Virus record (IMG/VR): IMGVR_UViG_3300030060_006317
Span: 1 to 64,000 of that record
DNA from: a virus
Direction: 5' to 3' (one strand)
DNA length: 64,000 bases
Shown here: in pieces, positions 58,842 through 64,000 of the stretch
Layout of the letters: each line of letters starts with the position of its first letter
Position numbering within the stretch: the first letter of the stretch is position 1
Program-made: the position numbers and the translations under genes
Notes under the pieces: model-generated
What the model was told of the DNA's origin: nothing
Databases searched by the model: none
The model's input: only the letters and a program-made list of their open reading frames with translations

Positions 58842-60413
58842 ATGCAAAAACATTATAAGCAAGGCTCCCCTCTCAATCAAGCGATTGTCGAGGGGGTTAA
58901 TATTTTGGCGGATAATGTGTCCGCTACGCTCGGCCCTCGCGGCCGGACTGTTGCTTTATTTCACAAGGAACAAGGCATACCTGTACTTACGAAAGACGGC
59001 GTTACCATCGCTGAGTTCATTGATCTTGAAGATCCATTTCAAAATCTTGGAGCACAAGTTATCAAACAAGCAGCGAAACAAACCGTTGAGACCGCCGGTG
59101 ATGGAACCACGACCTCAACTGTGTTGGCTAGAGCAATCTTGACTGAAGGTCAGCGCTATTTAACATCGGGAATCTCTCCTGTTGAATTAAAACGTGGGAT
59201 CGACAAGGCTGTTGATTCAATTGTTGAAAGACTTGATGACCTGTCAAGACCAATTGAGACTGTGGAAGATATCAAACACATCGCAACTATCTCTTCCAAC
59301 AATGATACGACAATCGGAACTCTTATTTCTACTGCTGTTGACAGAGCGGGCAAAGATGGTTCTGTGCTTGTAGAAGAAGCTCGAAGTATGAAGACTTCTC
59401 TGGATCTTATAGAAGGCTTTAGATTTGATTCTGGGTACCTTAGTAGCCAATTTATTAACAATGAAAGAAATGGAACCGTAGATTACGACAATCCTCTCAT
59501 TCTTATCACAGATGAGAAGATCGAAGTCATCGATCAGATCATGCCAACGTTGGAAATTGCCGCAAGAGACTCTAGACCACTAATTATTGTAGCAAATGAC
59601 GTTGAAGGTCAAGCTCTCGCTGCTTTAATCGCAAACTCTATTCGAGGAACGATGAAAATTGCAGCAGTTCGTGCACCAAAGTACGGAGAGGAGCGAAGAA
59701 ACATTCTTAAAGACCTTTGTGCTTCAGTCGGAGCAACGTTTATCTCTAGAGAAAAAGGCCTTTCTTTAAGAGAAGTCAAGCTAAACGACTTTGGTCAATC
59801 AAAGTCTTTGAATATTACAAAAGGCTGGACAACGATTGTTGGAGGAAAAGGAAATTATGAAGAAATCGAAACGAGGATCACTGCGATCAAAAATGAAATA
59901 CACCAAACAGAAAATCTTCAAGAATGCGAGAGGTTACAGGAAAGAATTACCCGTCTTGCTTCTGGTGTTGCTGTCATTCGAGTTGGCGCAGCTACTGAAG
60001 TCGAAATGATTGAAAAGAAGCATCGCATTGATGATGCTTTAGAAGCTGTCAGATCAGCACAAGAAGAAGGTATTATCCCAGGAGGGGGTGTAGCGCTCGT
60101 AAGAGCGGTCACAGGGCTTTCTGTGGAGACATCTAATGAAGAGCAAGCCCTTGGTGCTCAAATCGTTTTAAGGGCATGTGAAGCGCCTTTAAGAACAATG
60201 GCAAGAAATGCTGGAGAGTCTGAGGATATAATTTTACAAATGGTGCGCGACGCACAAGGAGACAAAGGATATGATTTTCTTAACAGATGCGTGGTTAGCA
60301 CGTATGAGAGGGGCATCATCGACCCCAAAAAAGTAACAAGATGTGCATTACAGAACGCCGCTTCGGCAGCGTCCACTTTGTTGACAACATCTCATGCCAT
60401 TGTCAAAGTTTAA
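58842..60413 (+). CDS. groL: GroEL-like chaperonin
   Basis: 523 aa. It has the GroEL ATP-binding GDGTTTST (86-93, Asp87 as in E. coli), LGPRGRTV, LTKDGVTIA, and a C-terminal GGGVAL and GIIDPKKVTR region. It lacks the GGM-repeat tail and ends SHAIVKV. Phage GroEL homologues are rare; it would refold phage proteins or replace the host chaperonin with the GroES-like protein at 37063. It has its own sigma70 promoter and GGAGG SD. Confidence 0.95.
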   Translation: MQKHYKQGSPLNQAIVEGVNILADNVSATLGPRGRTVALFHKEQGIPVLTKDGVTIAEFIDLEDPFQNLGAQVIKQAAKQTVETAGDGTTTSTVLARAILTEGQRYLTSGISPVELKRGIDKAVDSIVERLDDLSRPIETVEDIKHIATISSNNDTTIGTLISTAVDRAGKDGSVLVEEARSMKTSLDLIEGFRFDSGYLSSQFINNERNGTVDYDNPLILITDEKIEVIDQIMPTLEIAARDSRPLIIVANDVEGQALAALIANSIRGTMKIAAVRAPKYGEERRNILKDLCASVGATFISREKGLSLREVKLNDFGQSKSLNITKGWTTIVGGKGNYEEIETRITAIKNEIHQTENLQECERLQERITRLASGVAVIRVGAATEVEMIEKKHRIDDALEAVRSAQEEGIIPGGGVALVRAVTGLSVETSNEEQALGAQIVLRACEAPLRTMARNAGESEDIILQMVRDAQGDKGYDFLNRCVVSTYERGIIDPKKVTRCALQNAASAASTLLTTSHAIVKV

Positions 60414-60415
60414 AA

Positions 60416-60424
60416 CTATTTAGT
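60416..60424 (+). promoter_or_regulatory. candidate late promoter motif (CTATTTAGT)
   Basis: CTATTTAGT lies 29 nt before the ATG of the coiled-coil membrane protein. Confidence 0.3.
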
Positions 60425-60453
60425 ATGGTTTGGGAACTTTGGGGGTATCGATT

Positions 60454-60711
60454 ATGTCGGAGAATGAAATGCAAGAATTAAAAGATGCGATTGTTAATTT
60501 AACGCATCAGATTGAAAGAATGGCTGAGAAGCAGGAAACTATGTTTCAAGACGTTCGACAGATCAAAGAAGCGATTTACAATCCAGAACAAGGATTGTAT
60601 GCTCGTGTTCGTGATCTTGAACAATGGCAACAAAGCATGTCTAGAATAGCATGGATATTTGGATCGTCTTTGGTAGCTCTTGTTGCAAAAACACTTTACG
60701 ATCTATTATAG
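60454..60711 (+). CDS. coiled-coil protein with C-terminal membrane span (XhlA-like)
   Basis: 85 aa from the ATG at 60454 (GGGGG SD); the frame from 60430 has no better start. Residues 1-60 are coiled coil (MQELKDAIVNLTHQIERM) and the C-terminus (about 64-83, IAWIFGSSLVALVAKTLYDL) is one membrane span. This order is that of XhlA-type lysis accessory proteins. A membrane protein next to groEL, possibly part of lysis. Confidence 0.55.
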   Translation: MSENEMQELKDAIVNLTHQIERMAEKQETMFQDVRQIKEAIYNPEQGLYARVRDLEQWQQSMSRIAWIFGSSLVALVAKTLYDLL

Positions 60712-60726
60712 AAAACTGGAGGAATA

Positions 60727-61092
60727 GTGAGAGTAAAATTATCGTATGGCGTTCAGATAGAAGACGTCCCAAAAGAATTGGCAACATTATTTGATTATGT
60801 TTATGAGAAAAAAATAAAGCTAGAAAATCAAATAGATTTTGCTGAGAAGCTTATAGAAGAAAATGAGTTTGAATCTGCATTTGAAATAATGGAAAAGATT
60901 CGTGGAACCTTGTTGATGATGGATAGTAGGGTTGCCGATTGTTCTTTAATTGCACAAGGAATGATTAATATCAAGAAACAAGAAGAACAAAAAAATCAAC
61001 AGACAGAACAAGTCTATACAGAACCAGAAGGAGAAAGAGATGTTTCAGAAAGGGGACCTTTTGTGGATTCCACAGAACACATCACTGATTAA
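60727..61092 (+). CDS. hypothetical protein (GTG start), helical
   Basis: 121 aa. GTG at 60727 with GGAGGA at 60719-60724. Helices LATLFDYVYEKKIKLENQID and AEKLIEENEFESAFEIMEKI suggest a small helical bundle, with a Gln/Glu-rich C-terminus. Overlaps the next gene's start by 53 nt. Not recognised. Confidence 0.5.
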   Translation: MRVKLSYGVQIEDVPKELATLFDYVYEKKIKLENQIDFAEKLIEENEFESAFEIMEKIRGTLLMMDSRVADCSLIAQGMINIKKQEEQKNQQTEQVYTEPEGERDVSERGPFVDSTEHITD

Positions 61093-61285
61093 GAGCGACC
61101 CTAATAACCCAGCAAGTATCTGGATAACTACAAAGCCAGAAGTTGGAATAGTGATTAAGAGCCCTTTGGATAAAACTATGGGGTTCTCCACTATCATTGT
61201 CGATGGATCAGAGTGGATCATAGAAAGTAAATATTTAAAACACCTAAGGAGAAAACATGATGGTCAAACTAGTAGAGTTCTTTAA
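61040..61285 (+). CDS. small SH3-like protein
   Basis: 81 aa from the ATG at 61040 (AAGGAG SD). It has FQKGDLLWIPQNT, VGIVIKSP and TIIVDGSEWIIE strands, the same GDLxW/GIV pattern as the other small SH3-like proteins. Confidence 0.55.
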   Translation: MFQKGDLLWIPQNTSLIKSDPNNPASIWITTKPEVGIVIKSPLDKTMGFSTIIVDGSEWIIESKYLKHLRRKHDGQTSRVL

Positions 61286-61523
61286 GCCACCTGGGGAGCG
61301 CCCACATTTAGATGAAGTGTGGATCAATCCTGATGCAGTGGTATCAATACGACCCGAACGCAGTGGTTTAATCGAAGAGGCATATGACTTTGGAATTGAT
61401 AGGAATGTCGAATTCAGTAAGTTAGCAGTAAATGAATCTGGGTTCAGTCGTCAAATAATTGTTATCGGATCACCAAATGAAGTTCGTGATAAATTAAATA
61501 AGAAACAATTGTTGAGGGATTGA
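61257..61523 (+). CDS. hypothetical protein
   Basis: 88 aa, AAGGAG SD. It reads VKLVEFFKPPGERPHLDEVW, DAVVSIRPER and RQIIVIGSPNEVRDKL, beta strands with a C-terminal helix. Overlaps the previous gene by 29 nt and the glutaredoxin by 1 nt. Not recognised. Confidence 0.5.
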   Translation: MMVKLVEFFKPPGERPHLDEVWINPDAVVSIRPERSGLIEEAYDFGIDRNVEFSKLAVNESGFSRQIIVIGSPNEVRDKLNKKQLLRD

Positions 61524-61774
61524 TGAAGTATTTTAAAATTATATGCTGGACAGAATGTCCTTATTGTATAAAAGCAAAAAACTTGCTAATTGAAAAAAAT
61601 CTTCCCTTTGAGTATTCCTCCGTAGACCACTCCAAAGATCTTCTAGAATATTTCAAAACTATTTACAGTCATAAGACAGTACCAATTGTTATTATAAAGG
61701 AGCAAGGATGTAATGATCAACTTATCGGTGGATACACGGAACTTGTCGCCTTCCTTGAGCGAGAAGGATCTTGA
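61523..61774 (+). CDS. grx: glutaredoxin
   Basis: 83 aa from the ATG at 61523 (TGATG overlap). Active site CPYC (12-15), TVPIVII and IGGYTELVAFL glutathione-site pattern. It would reduce ribonucleotide reductase and other disulphides, fitting the class II reductase in this window. Confidence 0.92.
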   Translation: MKYFKIICWTECPYCIKAKNLLIEKNLPFEYSSVDHSKDLLEYFKTIYSHKTVPIVIIKEQGCNDQLIGGYTELVAFLEREGS

Positions 61775-62165
61775 AATTATTTTAACTGAAATGATTAATT
61801 TAGTGGAGTATAGTTTTGATGTTAATGTAGAAGACATCGAAGGAGATAACTCTTATTGGATTGAGACACCGGAGGATGAAATCGAAGAACTTGAATTGTT
61901 TGGGATAATTGAAATTGGAGAAGATCAGTGCGCTTTTCAAAAAATCATATCTCTAACCCATGAGACAGGTCACGCCATATATCATAGCGACCCATACTTT
62001 AAAACAAATGATAATACATTGTTTAGAGAGTCTTTAGCATGGTACTTGGGATACCACTTTATGGCAGAGCACGGGTACACAATTGACCCTGAGTATTATG
62101 ATCAAGATGTTGCCCGCGCAATATACTTGTACGTTAAGAGCGAGAATACAAAAGATCAAAAATAA
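61713..62165 (+). CDS. small zinc metallopeptidase-like protein (HETGH)
   Basis: 150 aa. SLTHETGHAIYHSD (80-93) holds the zinc motif H83-E84-x-x-H87, with a downstream Glu106 in RESLAW as possible third ligand. The N-terminal 75 residues are acidic. It resembles ImmA/IrrE- or SprT-like small peptidases, which cleave regulatory proteins, but the family is not certain. It overlaps the glutaredoxin by 62 nt in another frame, using an AAGGAG SD within it. Confidence 0.65.
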   Translation: MINLSVDTRNLSPSLSEKDLEIILTEMINLVEYSFDVNVEDIEGDNSYWIETPEDEIEELELFGIIEIGEDQCAFQKIISLTHETGHAIYHSDPYFKTNDNTLFRESLAWYLGYHFMAEHGYTIDPEYYDQDVARAIYLYVKSENTKDQK

Positions 62166-62192
62166 AAACATGACATATCATCATGTTTCTTT
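62166..62192 (+). terminator. rho-independent terminator
   Basis: AAACATGA/TCATGTTT stem (62166-62173, 62181-62188), 7-nt loop, then CTTT. The rest of the 165-nt gap to 62330 has only AT-rich DNA and a short hairpin near 62221-62235. Confidence 0.7.
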
Positions 62193-62330
62193 AATAAAAA
62201 CAGAAAAATATGTATTCTAGCTCTTCAAATAAGAGGTGTTTCTAGCTTAAAATTTTACGTTAATTTAGTTTTTTACCTACAACCATGCATTATTCGTATA
62301 TTTTTCCTAATTATTTAAAGGAGTATAATA

Positions 62331-62930
62331 ATGATTGCAATTTTTAGTTTATTAATGAGCATGGCTTCTGCTCAAACATTTGATGTTTATGTTTCGCCAA
62401 TAGAATTTAGAAACCACGCAACTAATCAAAACATCGTAATAAGTCATGAGAGAGATGCACCATACTATTACAGCTCTCTTTATGCTAGAAGGGCAAAAGA
62501 AAAAAACGATCATGGTGGATACCAACCTGTTGAAAAGGTTAGAGTTTATAGCGAAGACACCATTGAAGCAGTGTACCCTGATGATTGCAACTACAGAAGA
62601 AAACCTGTTCTATGTGCCATCAAAAACAATCACTATTACGTACAAACAATTGTTACACTAAATAATGATCAAATGATTTTTAGAACAATCCTTTATAGCC
62701 CCGAAGGAACAATAATCAATACTGCAACTCGCACTGATGAAATGATTGTAAATTGGATCAGACAACAAGAAGTTACAGTTGTTGAGACTCAGACACGTCA
62801 AGGGAAACAAACCATGACTCATTATGGAAAAGAAGAGATGCCTCTCAAGTGGGAGATTCCATACAAACTTCTGCAATACCATGCTCAACAAGCTTCTTTA
62901 GGTTTGTGGGCTGGAGTTAAGCTAAACTGA
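62331..62930 (+). CDS. exported protein, periplasmic or virion
   Basis: 199 aa with a clear signal peptide (LLMSMASA|Q, cleavage about residue 14). The mature part is beta-rich, with DVYVSPIEFRN, HYYVQTIVTLNNDQMIF and TILYSPEGTIIN strands and two Cys (DDCNYRRKPVLC). No family is recognised. A CTAATTATT motif and an AAGGAG SD precede it. Confidence 0.6.
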   Translation: MIAIFSLLMSMASAQTFDVYVSPIEFRNHATNQNIVISHERDAPYYYSSLYARRAKEKNDHGGYQPVEKVRVYSEDTIEAVYPDDCNYRRKPVLCAIKNNHYYVQTIVTLNNDQMIFRTILYSPEGTIINTATRTDEMIVNWIRQQEVTVVETQTRQGKQTMTHYGKEEMPLKWEIPYKLLQYHAQQASLGLWAGVKLN

Positions 62931-62941
62931 ACCTTTCGAAC

Positions 62942-62972
62942 AAAATTGTAAATATTCCGTTACAATTTTTTA
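62942..62972 (+). terminator. rho-independent terminator
   Basis: Perfect 10-bp stem AAAATTGTAA/TTACAATTTT (62942-62951, 62960-62969), 8-nt loop, T-tail. Confidence 0.88.
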
Positions 62973-63002
62973 CCCCCTAGTTACTAATAGGAGGTCGCAT
63001 GA

Positions 63003-63707
63003 ATGGGAAGGATAGGACTTTTACTTTTTTCACTGCTCGCATCAGATAATCAAATGAGAGACACTTACGACAGCTCTTATCATCAAGATCTGTATATGTT
63101 TGCAGAACCTGGATTCAAAAAATCTCACAAGTCATCCATTATTGTCAACGCTTTTGGAGAGAATGATTCCCACTCGATGGGCTCCGGAAATTACTTGAAA
63201 GTATATGGAAAAAGGTTTATTCTAACTGCACTGCACGTTGTTGAAGATATGCCCATAGTTTATGTCACAGATAGGAGCGGATTTTCATATGCCGCAGAAG
63301 TAAAATATGTAGATAAACTCAGAGACATTGCCATCTTAACTGTTGAGAGAAAAATTAAGTATGCAAAGGCAATAGAGTACAACCCGGCTAGGGATTTGGA
63401 AATAGGAAAAGAGGTGTTCTACTGCGGGCATCCCAACGGGCAATGGTTTACATCCTACGAAGGCAGAATAAATGGCTTCAATAAGCAATTTATAACACTA
63501 GACTCTTTTGGTTGGCCTGGAGCTTCTGGCTCTGTTATATTCGATAAACAAGGCAATGTTATTGGCGTGGCTTCGGCTGTCCCAATCTCCTCTCCTACTG
63601 GCTTTCCAGTAATAATATCTCAGATATTACGCGTGGGCCCTGTGTTTAATTTATCTCGAGACTATGTCTGGAGGATTCTCAATGAAGCCGAAGAGTCCAG
63701 TAGGTAG
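63003..63707 (+). CDS. exported trypsin-like serine protease
   Basis: 234 aa. An N-terminal hydrophobic signal-like segment (about 3-13) precedes a chymotrypsin-fold domain with His78 in TALHVV, Asp108 in RDIAIL and Ser175 in GASGS. It would be active in the periplasm. Phage proteases of this fold are known but a lytic-cycle role here is not clear. It overlaps the next gene by 26 nt. Start at 63003 follows AGGAGG. Confidence 0.82.
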   Translation: MGRIGLLLFSLLASDNQMRDTYDSSYHQDLYMFAEPGFKKSHKSSIIVNAFGENDSHSMGSGNYLKVYGKRFILTALHVVEDMPIVYVTDRSGFSYAAEVKYVDKLRDIAILTVERKIKYAKAIEYNPARDLEIGKEVFYCGHPNGQWFTSYEGRINGFNKQFITLDSFGWPGASGSVIFDKQGNVIGVASAVPISSPTGFPVIISQILRVGPVFNLSRDYVWRILNEAEESSR

Positions 63708-63909
63708 GTTTATACTAGATGGTGGGAAGTTAGGTATCGTAACAAATGAAATTAGTTCTACTAATTGGAACAACGAACCTTTCTTCAGCTGGAACATTAG
63801 TTATGAAATAAAATACTTTGATGGCGTATGTTGCATAATGACCAAGCCATCTTTTGAAAGGTTAGTTGATATGGGTAGAATCATTTTCTTAGATGGAGAA
63901 AAAAAGTGA
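63682..63909 (+). CDS. small SH3-like protein
   Basis: 75 aa from the ATG at 63682 (GGAGG 7 nt upstream). GRFILDGGKLGIVTNE, SYEIKYFDGVCCIM and a final RIIFLDGE strand give the GxI/GIV/Y-D pattern of the small SH3-like proteins. Confidence 0.5.
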   Translation: MKPKSPVGRFILDGGKLGIVTNEISSTNWNNEPFFSWNISYEIKYFDGVCCIMTKPSFERLVDMGRIIFLDGEKK

Positions 63910-64000
63910 TGTACTACTACCCCCCTACCCCCCTACTACCCCTCTTGTTGTTCTCGATCTTGGAGGGTTCATAGAAGTGATTGCTAGTTTCGAAACCATC
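63910..64000. other. C-rich stretch, gene end not resolved
   Basis: Contains repeated CTACCCCC units (63916-63945), out of line with the AT-rich surroundings, then a possible GTG start at 63977 after GGAGG (63962-63966) whose coding region leaves the window. A 21-codon ATG frame from 63911 is too short to call. Confidence 0.3.

Noticed and set aside
60381-60410. TTGACA at 60381 as another promoter
   Set aside because: No TATAAT-like box 17 nt downstream; the sequence is the end of groEL.
1-64000. tRNA genes and CRISPR arrays
   Set aside because: I looked for cloverleaf patterns and regularly spaced repeats in gaps and saw none; gaps are all below about 210 nt.

Overview
This window is part of a large, T4-like contractile-tailed phage (myovirus), most likely marine and known mainly from uncultured material. 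The evidence is a T4-type run of head, neck and tail genes in near-canonical order, followed by a phage replication and nucleotide module. Almost every gene is on the + strand, packed tightly with ATGA/TAATG overlaps and strong GGAGG-type ribosome binding sites. The DNA is AT-rich. Signal peptides and a lipobox suggest a Gram-negative host, but nothing seen here identifies it. Portal, large terminase and the rest of the baseplate are not in the window and presumably lie beyond its edges.

Layout. 1-5.1 kb: an adhesin-like LamG protein, acidic prohead core protein, major capsid protein (gp23-like) and small head-associated proteins. 5.1-12.5 kb: neck proteins (gp13-, gp14-, gp15-like), tail sheath (gp18-like) and two tail-tube paralogs (gp19-like). 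12.5-23 kb: a gp26-like baseplate protein with an overlapping partner, the tape-measure protein, a LysM baseplate protein and large unidentified tail/baseplate proteins. 23-37 kb: a short family A DNA polymerase, an FtsZ/tubulin-like protein, HNH protein, ssDNA-binding protein, GHKL ATPase, UvsX, GMP reductase, phosphomannomutase, 5'-3' exonuclease, DnaB-type helicase and class II ribonucleotide reductase. 37-42 kb: a GroES-like protein, ThyX, nucleotidyltransferase and J-domain protein. 42-45.1 kb: six tandem genes for mostly charged proteins that share one N-terminal helix. 45-48.8 kb: small membrane/secreted proteins, class II aldolase and UV endonuclease. 49-58.8 kb: DNA polymerase III alpha (DnaE), dUTPase, a second acidic core-like protein, ClpP-like protease, amidase endolysin and a 483-aa presumed virion protein. 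58.8-64 kb: GroEL, small proteins, glutaredoxin, a small zinc peptidase and two exported proteins including a trypsin-like protease.

Regulation. Twelve promoters share TTGACA, exactly 17 nt, then an extended -10 (usually TGTTATAAT or TGTTATATT). They precede replication, metabolism and chaperone genes. Structural genes lack them; instead many carry a CTATTTATT-like (or CTAATTA) motif about 15-50 nt before the start codon, a candidate late promoter.

The most interesting pattern is a shared N-terminal helix, close to MKLTKEQLKQIIKEEL, on seven otherwise unrelated proteins, with a relative at the C-terminus of an eighth. It carries an I/V-x-E tripeptide like the T4 prohead-protease cleavage site. 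Two further proteins start with a different peptide of the form MKxxLxxWxKF followed by a x-E|A site, and the acidic core-like protein begins MAKKTLNE|A. I infer a modular capsid-targeting tag that loads a set of internal proteins into the head. Other notable points are two unrelated DNA polymerases in one phage, a phage proteostasis set (GroEL, GroES-like, J-protein, ClpP-like), a possible +1/-2 frameshift before the tape-measure gene, and an expanded set of small SH3-like proteins.
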